This document shows positions 8,632 to 16,378 of a DNA stretch of 36,797 bases, piece by piece. The position numbers and the translations under genes are program-made. The DNA lies in contig JAQCAD010000032.1 in the NCBI GenBank assembly GCA_027621915.1, positions 1 through 36,797 on the forward strand, read 5' to 3'. Source of the DNA: Pseudomonadota bacterium. GTDB taxonomy: Bacteria; Pseudomonadota; Gammaproteobacteria; Steroidobacterales; Woeseiaceae. The notes under the pieces were generated by a model, which was not told where the DNA came from, ran no database searches, and saw only the letters and a list, made by a program, of their open reading frames with translations. Position 1 is the stretch's first letter. Each line of letters opens with the position of its first letter.

Positions 8632-9387
8632 TCAGGAAGATTCGTCAGGCGTCCAGCGTTGCGGATCGTGATTCGCGGCGAGCTCGTCTCTTGAAATCCA
8701 ACCTTTAATCATCGATCGGGTATAAAACAATTTCTCAGGCCGGAGTGCGAAATAAATGTGCAGTGAAATCACGCCGATCAACGCGAGCGTAGTAATCCCG
8801 TGCACAAAGAAAACGACACCAAGCATCGCTTCCGAAAGCGCGTTGGTGCGTTGCCACCACGGCGTATCAATTTGCAGGAACATGACAATGCCGCTGGCGA
8901 TCACCAGCAGCGTCAGGACAGTAACAACCAGGTGCAGGCCTTTTTGGGCCACCGAATATTTTCCAGGCTTGACGTTGTCAATTGGTTCTTTCAGATCTTT
9001 GCCGCTTATCCACATTTCAGAGCCGGATTTGAAGAAAACAGAGCGAATGATATGAAAAACGACCACCACGGTTAGTGCGATTCCGGCGATCCAGTGAAGT
9101 TCGAGCCAGGCAAATTCGATTCCAATAATGGGCAAGACACCAGTGACCAACAGAGCGAACATACTGATAGCCATGATCCAGTGGTACGCACGATCGATCG
9201 AATCGTGTCTTTTTACGCGTTCACCACTACTTGACGGCCTTTCGCCACGTTTCCGCATCGCCTCGTACACAGCATGGAGTGCGATTGCGACAAGTGCCGC
9301 GACGACGACCAGCCAGAGCAAATCCCAGGAGACTCCCCGGATTACCTCTCGTCCCCAAACATCATTTCTATAAGTTGCGAATTCCAC
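8632..9387 (-). CDS. Cytochrome b membrane subunit (formate dehydrogenase gamma / cytochrome b561-like)
   Basis: The 251-aa protein has about five membrane segments at residues 22-42, 70-90, 97-117, 148-170 and 188-212. Histidines in or next to these segments (H69, H98, H112, H152, H196, H210) can bind b-type hemes. The segment RAYHWIMAISMFALLVTG is characteristic of the FdnI/HyaC-type cytochrome b family, which passes electrons between periplasmic dehydrogenases and the quinone pool. The gene starts 4 bp after the FAD subunit of the molybdenum enzyme. It therefore probably connects that enzyme, and perhaps the amine oxidase branch, to the respiratory chain. PaoABC of E. coli has no such membrane partner, so this would be an added respiratory link. 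This link is inference from gene order. Confidence 0.85.
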   Translation of the reverse strand: MEFATYRNDVWGREVIRGVSWDLLWLVVVAALVAIALHAVYEAMRKRGERPSSSGERVKRHDSIDRAYHWIMAISMFALLVTGVLPIIGIEFAWLELHWIAGIALTVVVVFHIIRSVFFKSGSEMWISGKDLKEPIDNVKPGKYSVAQKGLHLVVTVLTLLVIASGIVMFLQIDTPWWQRTNALSEAMLGVVFFVHGITTLALIGVISLHIYFALRPEKLFYTRSMIKGWISRDELAANHDPQRWTPDESS

Positions 9388-9391
9388 TGCT

Positions 9392-10384
9392 CTAACCCCG
9401 CATCGCGCGACGGACGAGATTTTCCATCAACGGCAGTTTGAAATGATTGTAATTTAAAGGTATTGCACCGGCACTGGCGAGCGGTGCAATAGCATCAGCA
9501 CTCGCCTCGGATAGCGAATTTCCTCGGGCAGCACTTTCAACATTCTTTAAGCGGTGTGGAGTACATGCAACACCGCCACATACGAAACGGCTCTCCGCGA
9601 TCGAATCACCTTCCAGTCGCATGGCGACCGCGATGCTGACAAGGGCAAAATCCCAAACGTCGCGATCGGCAACTTTCTCAAAATAGAATCTTTGGCCGGC
9701 CCACTTTGATGGTATCCGAACAGCCGTCAGGATTTCGCCCGGCTCAAGTGCGGTCATCTGTGTGATATGTGTGGCAGGACCGACAAAAAAGTCTTCTGCA
9801 GCGATACTTCGTACGCCCGACGCGCTGGCGACAACCATCATGGCTTCGAGCGCTACCATTGCGGTGGCCGTATCCGATGGGCTCACTGCGACGCAACGAC
9901 TCGCGCCCAGGACGGCATGTTCCCGATTCATTGACTCGGGTCCGTCGGCATAGCAAAGGTTGCCGCCGGCACGATAACAAGCAAGTCCACGGCGGTAATA
10001 CCAGCAGCGAGTGTCCTGTGACAGGTTTCCGCCAAGCGTGCCAACATTCCGGATCTGCGGGCTTGCCACCCTGCCTGCGGCCTGAGCGAGCAGGCTGAAA
10101 TCACGATTGATGCGCTCATCGCGAATAATTTCGCGCAGCGTCGTCGTTGCTCCAATCTCGATCCCGTCATCGGTCGTGCGAATTCCGCGCAACGAATCGA
10201 TTCCACTCAGGTCGATCATGGCCTGCGGATTCTTGGCGCGGTCTTTCAGCCACCCGTAGGTGTCCTGCCCGCCGCCGAGTACCCAGCCGCCGTCGCCATA
10301 CCGTTCGGCGAGGCTTAGTGCGTCGTCCAGTTCCACCGGCTGGTAGAGCTGGATGTCTGGCATTACATCGAAAGAAGCCATCAT
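9392..10384 (-). CDS. FAD-binding subunit of a xanthine-dehydrogenase-family molybdenum enzyme, with extra [4Fe-4S] loop (PaoB-like)
   Basis: The 330-aa protein has the FAD_binding_5 fold: LGGGQDTYGWLKDRA near residue 37, then IRNVGTLGGNLSQ at 111-123, the flavin loop. After it an insertion holds four cysteines, C127 (RCWYY), C136 (LACYR), C144 (NLCYA) and C164 (ASRCVAV), in the arrangement that binds a fourth iron-sulfur cluster in the PaoB and 4-hydroxybenzoyl-CoA reductase beta subunits. The PaoB-like spacing NREHAVLGASRC...SPSDTATAMVALEA supports PaoB rather than CoxM. The second ATG at 10381 is equally possible as the start because TGAGG lies a few bases before. It lies 5 bp after the large subunit. 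It lacks its own signal and would be carried through Tat with the small subunit. Confidence 0.9.
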   Translation of the reverse strand: MMASFDVMPDIQLYQPVELDDALSLAERYGDGGWVLGGGQDTYGWLKDRAKNPQAMIDLSGIDSLRGIRTTDDGIEIGATTTLREIIRDERINRDFSLLAQAAGRVASPQIRNVGTLGGNLSQDTRCWYYRRGLACYRAGGNLCYADGPESMNREHAVLGASRCVAVSPSDTATAMVALEAMMVVASASGVRSIAAEDFFVGPATHITQMTALEPGEILTAVRIPSKWAGQRFYFEKVADRDVWDFALVSIAVAMRLEGDSIAESRFVCGGVACTPHRLKNVESAARGNSLSEASADAIAPLASAGAIPLNYNHFKLPLMENLVRRAMRG

Positions 10385-10389
10385 TAACC

Positions 10390-12801
10390 TCAGAAGTTAT
10401 TTGTTTGTAATGGCAGGAATGACTGGTCGCGACCGGTGACATGATTGACGATCATGTCGGGGCTGACCGGAGTTCTGCCGAATATGTGGCCATCAAGCGC
10501 ATCTGATATCGCCGATGTCAGTGCCGCGACCGAACAGCCCATCGCCGGCTCGCCAATGCCGCGCGCGCCGAACGGATTTTGCGGGTCCGCAATATCGACG
10601 GCGCCAGTTCTGGTTACAGAAGGCACATCGAGATAAGTCGGGATGCCGCACTGGTGATAGCCGACGTTTGCCGGCAAGCCGTATTGGGGGTCGTATACAT
10701 GGCGTTCCAACGCCGCCATGCCCATTCCCCAGACGGCGCCTCCCTTCATCTGCTGGGCAAGGCCAGCCGGGAACAACACCGTGCCGCACTCAGCAATACC
10801 GACATAATCAAGAATCTCGTACTTGCCGGTTTCTAGGTCGAGCTCAATTTCGACAAACGCACATGCGAGACCCGGGATGGTGCCTTCCTGCGGCAGATTG
10901 TCCTTAGCGACGCCGACCAGACCGCTGCCGGCAAGATTTTGCACCGATCGCTGTGTGATCTCGTTGATATCGTCAGGGTAGGTCTGTCCGCTATATTCGC
11001 CGCCGAGCTGAATGGCTCGCGCTGCGATTGCACCGTACGACATTCCCTGGGCCGCGTTTTCGGTAAGGAACACGCGTTGACCGTCGATATCGTAGTCATC
11101 CGGTTCACCGCCCATCGTATCCGCTGCGATAAGTTTCATCTTGCGCAAAGCGTCCATAGCAGCGACATAGTTGGTACGTGTATGCGCAAAAGTTGAGACA
11201 CTACCGGCCTGGTAGGAATTCCACGGCAGGTTTTTCTCGGAATGGCCGTTGTGTATTTCACAATTTTCCCAGTCACATTTCAGGACTTCGGCCGCGGCGC
11301 GGGATGTTGATGCAAAGGAATACGTACCGAGGTTTCCGACACCCGTATGAATATGCAGCTTGCCATCCGGCGTGATCCTGATCAGGCCATCAAAGCCGGT
11401 CGCGCCGGCCGAGTGGTATCCCTGTCCTATGCCCAGGCCGCGCACTTTTGAGCCATTCTTTTTCGGTTGCTGGCGACGGTTTTCCCAGTCGAACATCTCG
11501 GCACCCATGGTTAATGCTTCTTCGAGATATGCGCTGGTGACGCCACGTTGTTCTTCGTAGACCGTCGTCGCATTGTTTGCTGCATTGATCTTGCGAACGG
11601 CCAGCGGGTCGAGCCCGAGTTCTCTTGCCGCCTTGTCCATGATCGGCGCCATGACCGCCGCAATCTGGTTCTGACCAGGACCACGCTGGGCTCCTCGCGG
11701 CGTCGTATTCGTCAGTACCGGCAATCCGCGAAAACGCATTGCGTCCGGATCGTAAACCAGAGAGATCGCACCACCTGCAGAGGAAGCATCGCCACCGGTT
11801 GCATTCGCACCGATATCTTCGATGATAAATACATCTGTTGCGGTTGCCTTGCCGTTTTCGGCAAATCCCATGCGAATCCAGCCCTGGAATCCGACACGCG
11901 CCGATCCCATGTAGTACTCCTGTTCGCCGGTGACCCGAAGCTGAACAGGTCGTCCGATTTTTTTGGAAAAATATCCTGGCAACGCGGCGATCGGGTAGGC
12001 GCCGATTTTAGAGCCGAAACCACCGCCGGTATTTTCGCTTATCAATACGAGATCTTTCGTTTCGATTCCCAGGAGCCGGGCAAGCCCCGGCATCCAGAAG
12101 GTATGACTTTGAGCTGATCCATGTACGTAACAGGTGCCATTCTGCCAATAGGCCATCGCGGTCCGCGGCTCCATGCTCATGTGTGCATAGCCCGTCGTGA
12201 CAAAATTTTCTTCGATGATCACCTTGGCATCGGCGAATCCCTTGTCGAGATCGCCATATTTCCATTCAGCCGCAAACTCTCCGGTGGGCTCTTTGCCGGC
12301 CCTGAAGTCATCAATTTGTTCCTTGGTCCATTTTACTGTGCGAAATCCTGATCCTTCTCTGGATCGGGCATACACGTTGCCCTCTTCCCGGGCATCCGGG
12401 CCCCCGGCGATGAGGCTATCCAGCGGATCAGTAACAAAAGGCAGCGGCTCGATTGTTATTTTAATCGCGGCGAGTGCATCTTCAGCCGTTTTCTCGTCAA
12501 CAGCGGCTACAGCAAGAATCGGATCGCCGATGAATGCCGGAGAGTTTGTCAGGATCGCCCCGTTCGGCGCTTCAACCGCCGGTACATCGTCTGCGGTGAG
12601 AATGCCAATCACGCCGTCCATCGCTTCAGCAGCGGAGGCATCGATATGAGTAACTTTGCCGTGAGCCATTGGGCTCGTATACATCCGTGCGAAAACCATG
12701 CCGTCGACTCGAAAGTCTTCCGCATATTTGGCTTTGCCGGTTACCTTGCCCATGACATCCGGCGGTGTGAAGTCCTTGCCAACCAATTTGTAATCGTTCA
12801 T
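10390..12801 (-). CDS. Molybdopterin-binding large subunit, aldehyde oxidase/xanthine dehydrogenase family (PaoC-like)
   Basis: At 803 aa it has family-typical length and domains: N-terminal GKVTGKAKYAEDFRVDGMVFA (alpha/beta hammerhead), the cofactor-binding NTGGGFGSKIGAYPIAAL region, RGPGQNQ, and the C-terminal GARGIGEPAMG, whose Glu (about residue 751) is the catalytic base of the family. The CO dehydrogenase active-site signature with cysteine is not seen, so it is not CoxL. No signal peptide is present; its partner small subunit has the Tat signal, as for PaoABC. The ATG overlaps the stop of the small-subunit gene by 4 bp (ATGA), so translation is coupled. Known relatives oxidise aldehydes to acids or hydroxylate N-heterocycles. 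The substrate here is inferred as an aldehyde from its neighbours. A PaoD/XdhC-type insertion chaperone is not in the window. Confidence 0.92.
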   Translation of the reverse strand: MNDYKLVGKDFTPPDVMGKVTGKAKYAEDFRVDGMVFARMYTSPMAHGKVTHIDASAAEAMDGVIGILTADDVPAVEAPNGAILTNSPAFIGDPILAVAAVDEKTAEDALAAIKITIEPLPFVTDPLDSLIAGGPDAREEGNVYARSREGSGFRTVKWTKEQIDDFRAGKEPTGEFAAEWKYGDLDKGFADAKVIIEENFVTTGYAHMSMEPRTAMAYWQNGTCYVHGSAQSHTFWMPGLARLLGIETKDLVLISENTGGGFGSKIGAYPIAALPGYFSKKIGRPVQLRVTGEQEYYMGSARVGFQGWIRMGFAENGKATATDVFIIEDIGANATGGDASSAGGAISLVYDPDAMRFRGLPVLTNTTPRGAQRGPGQNQIAAVMAPIMDKAARELGLDPLAVRKINAANNATTVYEEQRGVTSAYLEEALTMGAEMFDWENRRQQPKKNGSKVRGLGIGQGYHSAGATGFDGLIRITPDGKLHIHTGVGNLGTYSFASTSRAAAEVLKCDWENCEIHNGHSEKNLPWNSYQAGSVSTFAHTRTNYVAAMDALRKMKLIAADTMGGEPDDYDIDGQRVFLTENAAQGMSYGAIAARAIQLGGEYSGQTYPDDINEITQRSVQNLAGSGLVGVAKDNLPQEGTIPGLACAFVEIELDLETGKYEILDYVGIAECGTVLFPAGLAQQMKGGAVWGMGMAALERHVYDPQYGLPANVGYHQCGIPTYLDVPSVTRTGAVDIADPQNPFGARGIGEPAMGCSVAALTSAISDALDGHIFGRTPVSPDMIVNHVTGRDQSFLPLQTNNF

Positions 12802-13385
12802 GAGCTTTGCCCCGATGCGCGCATCACACCATTGAGATAGTGGTCATACGCGCCACAACGGCAAAGGTTGCCGGACATCGCCTGACGAGCCTCTTCGCGG
12901 GTTGGCGTCGGATTCTCATTGAGTAATGCGACGGCCGACATGACCTGGCCGGGGGTGCAAAAGCCACACTGGGGACTCAGTTCGTCAATAAAAGCCTGCT
13001 GCACCGGATGCAGCGTGCCATCAGCGGCCTGTAGACCTTCGACAGTCTGAACTGCCCGGCTTCGAACGCTATGAGTCAACGTTGAGCAGGAGTAATTGGT
13101 AATGCCATCGATCAACACTGTGCAGGTCCCGCATTCGCCGCGATTGCAACTAATTTTGGTGCCGGTCAGGCTGAGTTTGTAACGAAGCGTGTGCGCCAGC
13201 ATTTCCTGCGGCGCCACATCGACGCGTCGCGTCTGCCCGTTGATGTTGAGAGAGATCAGGCGTTCAACAGCACCGCGCGGACGATCCTGCGCGAGTGCTG
13301 AATGGAAACCTGTGCTAGATGCAGCGGCGACGCTTGAAGCAATAACTGCCTTGATGAAGCGTCGGCGTGAAAGTTGGGGATTCAC
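12798..13385 (-). CDS. Tat-exported [2Fe-2S] subunit of the molybdenum hydroxylase (PaoA-like)
   Basis: The 195-aa protein starts with GTG at 13385. Its N-terminus MNPQLSRRRFIKAVIASSVA is a twin-arginine signal with a hydrophobic region and an ALAQ cleavage area at residues 30-33. The plant-type ferredoxin cluster ligands are C80, C85, C88 and C100; the second cluster ligands are C140, C143, C175 and C177 (CGFC...CRC). All eight cysteines are present. This subunit passes electrons from the molybdenum site to the FAD subunit, and its Tat signal should export the folded trimer. It is the first gene of the operon, 177 bp downstream of the beta-propeller lipoprotein gene. AGGCAGG upstream is a reasonable ribosome site. 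Confidence 0.94.
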   Translation of the reverse strand: MNPQLSRRRFIKAVIASSVAAASSTGFHSALAQDRPRGAVERLISLNINGQTRRVDVAPQEMLAHTLRYKLSLTGTKISCNRGECGTCTVLIDGITNYSCSTLTHSVRSRAVQTVEGLQAADGTLHPVQQAFIDELSPQCGFCTPGQVMSAVALLNENPTPTREEARQAMSGNLCRCGAYDHYLNGVMRASGQSS

Positions 13386-13521
13386 AGCCGTTTAACCTGC
13401 CTTTTATCGCGTTAGTTAGGAATGGGTCGACTCATGACGGGCGTGCCCTTGGATTCGTTTACCTAGGACCTCACCTGACCTTCGTCCCCCCGGTTCGTTA
13501 TAGCTATATCTGTTAAGAATA

Positions 13522-13552
13522 GTTTCCAGTGGCCCGACGTTCCACTGGAAAC
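13522..13552. terminator. Perfect 11-bp hairpin between the beta-propeller gene and the oxidoreductase operon
   Basis: Arms GTTTCCAGTGG (13522-13532) and CCACTGGAAAC (13542-13552) enclose a 9-base loop, 11 bases beyond the stop of the lipoprotein gene on the minus strand. No good T-run follows, so it may be a weak terminator, an attenuator or a processing/stability hairpin. Confidence 0.5.
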
Positions 13553-13562
13553 CGGATAATTC

Positions 13563-14744
13563 CTATTTCTTGTCCGATGGCCAGGGTGTGCCCTGGTCCA
13601 TGACCGTGACCGGTCCCATGCCCTTGTAAGCGAACTTCTGTACGCGTTTACCCTCATAGGTCTCCGTCGTGTAGATGTTGCCTTTTGAATCGGTAACCAG
13701 TCCGTGAACCGCAAAGAACTGCCCGGGATTGCGGCCACCAGCGCCGAAATTGGTCAGGATCTCGAGTGTCTCGCGTTCAATAATAAAGATCTTGCGATTG
13801 GTGCCGTCGGCCAGGTAAATGAACGTCTGCGCCGGATCTGGCGAGAAAGAAATATCCCAGACGGAACCATCGCCAAGGCTGTTTGGCTTAACAAAGATCT
13901 CACGAACAAATGTGCCGTCTTTCGTGAAGACCTGTAACCGATTATTGACGCGGTCACACACATAGAGTAAGCCATCATTAGAAGGCTGTGCACAATGGAC
14001 CGGGTTGCGAAACTGCTGTGCAGGCTCCCCGCCTGGAACGAACGGACCAAGGTCAGTATCGTCCGGCTTATTGCCATACGCGCCCCAGTAACGTTTCATT
14101 GCGCCGGTGTCCATATCGAGTACAGCAACGCGTTTGTTGCGATATCCGTCAGCGACGAATGCCTCGTTCGCTTCGGCATCAATCGACACTTCCGCGACGC
14201 TGCCGAAATTGACCATGCTACTGCTGTCGGTATCAGCGCCCGGCGTACCGTATTCGGCGAGAAATTTACCGTCCCGAGTGAACTTCAATATGTGTGAATC
14301 GCTGCGGCCGTTGCCGCCAATCCAGACATTGTCTTTGTGATCGATCGTGATGCCATGATTCGACGACGGCCATGTGTAGCCTTCACCCGGGCCGCCCCAG
14401 TGAGCAACGAGGTTTCCGTCCGGATCAAATTCCAGAACGTTTGGTGCAGGTATGCAACAGTCGGCCTTGACCGGATCCGTAGCTGCACCGATCTCCGTTC
14501 GTTCGTTGAACGTATCGCGACGATGAATAATGTAAATGTGATCACGGGAATCAACGCCGATGCCGATTGTTGATCCGAGAATCCATTGGTTCGGCAGTGG
14601 TTTCGGCCAGAACGGATCCACTTCGAACATCGGTGCCTGTTTGCCTTGCGCCTGTGCGGCGCCGTCGAGTGCTTTTTCCGCGCAACCCAATGCCACCAGG
14701 ACTGCAACCACGGCTCCCGCTGTGTACATGTTTTTCTTCGTCAT
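13563..14744 (-). CDS. NHL-repeat beta-propeller lipoprotein
   Basis: The 393-aa product begins MTKKNMYTAGAVVAVLVALGC, a signal peptide ending in an ALGC lipobox, so membrane anchoring is likely although the -3 residue is not the standard leucine. The body has repeated motifs of an NHL six-bladed propeller: GIGVDSRDHIYIIHR, VLEFDPDGNLVAHWG, GITIDHKDNVWIGG, ILKFTRDGKFLAEYG, RVAVLDMDTG, LQVFTKDGTFVRE and GLVTDSKGNIYTTE. Propellers of this sort bind or cleave substrates or hold protein complexes; some are alpha-amidating lyase relatives. A good ribosome site (GGGGGAG then GGAAG) precedes the ATG at 14744. It lies upstream of the molybdenum/flavin operon on the same strand, so it may help the same pathway. 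Confidence 0.82.
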   Translation of the reverse strand: MTKKNMYTAGAVVAVLVALGCAEKALDGAAQAQGKQAPMFEVDPFWPKPLPNQWILGSTIGIGVDSRDHIYIIHRRDTFNERTEIGAATDPVKADCCIPAPNVLEFDPDGNLVAHWGGPGEGYTWPSSNHGITIDHKDNVWIGGNGRSDSHILKFTRDGKFLAEYGTPGADTDSSSMVNFGSVAEVSIDAEANEAFVADGYRNKRVAVLDMDTGAMKRYWGAYGNKPDDTDLGPFVPGGEPAQQFRNPVHCAQPSNDGLLYVCDRVNNRLQVFTKDGTFVREIFVKPNSLGDGSVWDISFSPDPAQTFIYLADGTNRKIFIIERETLEILTNFGAGGRNPGQFFAVHGLVTDSKGNIYTTETYEGKRVQKFAYKGMGPVTVMDQGTPWPSDKK

Positions 14745-14914
14745 CTTCCGGTACTCCCCCTTAATTTTTTTAATCGGAGATGTTTCTTAACTGGGCGGCA
14801 GTATACTATGGTTTGCGTACGACATCCTGTCCGGCAAACAACAAAAACAAGCGAAAAGCTGACTTCCTTTTGGTACGCAAGTCATTGAGATTTCGACAAT
14901 TCGAATGCGCAATC

Positions 14915-16261
14915 GTGATCCAGAAAATTAGCAGGTTAGTTTCAATTGTCATCATGTCGCTGGTGGTTTCGCTGGCGTCCGTTTTTCCGGCAGGTCGCAC
15001 GATTGCCCATGAAATACCGACTGACGTAGTCATACAAACACTGATTAAACCCGAAGGATCAGAGCTGAACCTTCTGGTGCGTGTGCCGTTGCAGGCGATG
15101 CGCGATGTTAACTTTCCGGAGTCGGGGCCAGGATATCTCGTCATTTCTGAGGCGGACAAAGCGCTCAGGGACGCGGCCCAGATCTGGATCGCCCAGGAAG
15201 TCGCCCTCTTTGAAAACGACCGGCGCCTGGACGAGTGGTCGATCGATGCAGTTCGCGTTTCGCTGCCTTCCGATCGATCATTCGATTCGTACGACAACGC
15301 CTACCGGCACGTTCTGTCGCCGCGTCTTCCTGATGAATCTGAACTGTATCGCGAGCAAGCGATGCTTGACGTCATGATTCGCTATTCAATTAACGATTCG
15401 TCTTCCGATTTTTCAATTTCACCTGAATTTGCCCGGCTGAGTTTGCAAACGACGACTGTTGTTCGATTTATTGCTGCAACCGGCGTGGAGCGCATATTCC
15501 GGTTCTCCGGCGACCCGGGAATCGTGCGTCTGGATCCTCGCTGGCATCAGGCGTTCTTCCGTTTCGTCGGCACTGGCATCGGCCACATTCTTGACGGTAC
15601 CGATCATCTGCTTTTCGTCATTTGTCTTTTGATTCCGTTCAGAAGAATCCGACCTCTGGTTGCCATTATTACGTCTTTTACTGTCGCTCATTCACTGACG
15701 CTGATTGCATCCGCATTCGGCATGGTGCCGAACTTTCTTTGGTTTCCACCGCTGATCGAAACGCTGATCGCATTGTCGATCGTTTATATGGCGTTCGAAA
15801 ATATCGTTGGTTCGCAGTGGCAGAAACGCTGGATGATTGCGTTCGGCTTTGGACTTGTCCACGGTTTCGGATTTTCCTTCGCTCTAAGCCAGACACTGCA
15901 ATTTGCCGGCGAGCACTTATTGACATCCTTGCTGGCATTTAATATTGGTGTCGAAATCGGCCAGTTGATGGTTATCCTCGTGGCCGTGCCGATCCTGAAT
16001 TTCGCTTTCAAGAACGTGATTGCGGAGCGCATGGGCACGATACTCCTCTCAGGAATCCTGGCACACAGTGGTTGGCACTGGATGAGCGAGCGTGCGGCGC
16101 AGTTAAATGCCTATAGTTTTCAGATGCCGGCAATGGACTATGTGTTTTTTGCAGCACTCACGCGTTGGCTGATACTAATAGTGATCATTGGCAGCGTCGT
16201 CTGGATGTTGACACTTGTATACGGTCGCTATCTGAAATACGAAGGCAACGCGAATCTTTGA
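14915..16261 (+). CDS. HupE/UreJ-like membrane protein with large periplasmic N-terminal domain
   Basis: The open frame runs from 14780, but the part before 14915 does not look like protein and lies in the divergent promoter area. GTG at 14915 gives MIQKISRLVSIVIMSLVVSL..., a proper signal peptide ending near TIA|HE. ATG at 14954 is another option. After about 190 periplasmic residues comes a membrane domain with FVGTGIGHILDGTDHLLFV and, later, GLVHGFGFS, GVEIGQLM and AHSGWHWM. These histidine-rich motifs define the HupE/UreJ family; relatives carry nickel or cobalt, though many members in marine bacteria have no known substrate. The product would be about 448 aa with six or more membrane segments. 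It is followed by a REPIN-like repeat. Confidence 0.82.
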   Translation: MIQKISRLVSIVIMSLVVSLASVFPAGRTIAHEIPTDVVIQTLIKPEGSELNLLVRVPLQAMRDVNFPESGPGYLVISEADKALRDAAQIWIAQEVALFENDRRLDEWSIDAVRVSLPSDRSFDSYDNAYRHVLSPRLPDESELYREQAMLDVMIRYSINDSSSDFSISPEFARLSLQTTTVVRFIAATGVERIFRFSGDPGIVRLDPRWHQAFFRFVGTGIGHILDGTDHLLFVICLLIPFRRIRPLVAIITSFTVAHSLTLIASAFGMVPNFLWFPPLIETLIALSIVYMAFENIVGSQWQKRWMIAFGFGLVHGFGFSFALSQTLQFAGEHLLTSLLAFNIGVEIGQLMVILVAVPILNFAFKNVIAERMGTILLSGILAHSGWHWMSERAAQLNAYSFQMPAMDYVFFAALTRWLILIVIIGSVVWMLTLVYGRYLKYEGNANL

Positions 16262-16299
16262 TAATTGAGTTGCAGCAGTTAAGCTTCAGCAACAAACTG

Positions 16300-16364
16300 A
16301 AAAGGGGTCAGAGCCCTTTTAATAGAATGAAGTAATTACACAGAAAAGGGCTCTGACCCCTTTT
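16300..16364. repeat. REPIN-like inverted pair of short palindromes
   Basis: Two 21-base arms at 16300-16320 and 16344-16364 are exact reverse complements with a 23-base spacer. Each arm is itself a hairpin: AAAAGGG, centre GTCAGAG, CCCTTTT. Two inverted REP units around a short spacer is the arrangement called REPIN, normally mobilised by RAYT (Y1-type) transposases. No such transposase is in the window. It can also end the HupE-like transcript, since a T-run closes the right arm. Confidence 0.75.
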
Positions 16365-16378
16365 TCGGGGGAAATCAT

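Noticed and set aside
10390-12801. CO dehydrogenase large subunit (CoxL)
   Set aside because: The CoxL active-site cysteine signature is absent and the FAD subunit has the PaoB-type four-cysteine loop.
14780-14914. N-terminal extension of the HupE-like protein
   Set aside because: It would put about 45 basic and unstructured residues before a complete signal peptide and covers the divergent promoter area.
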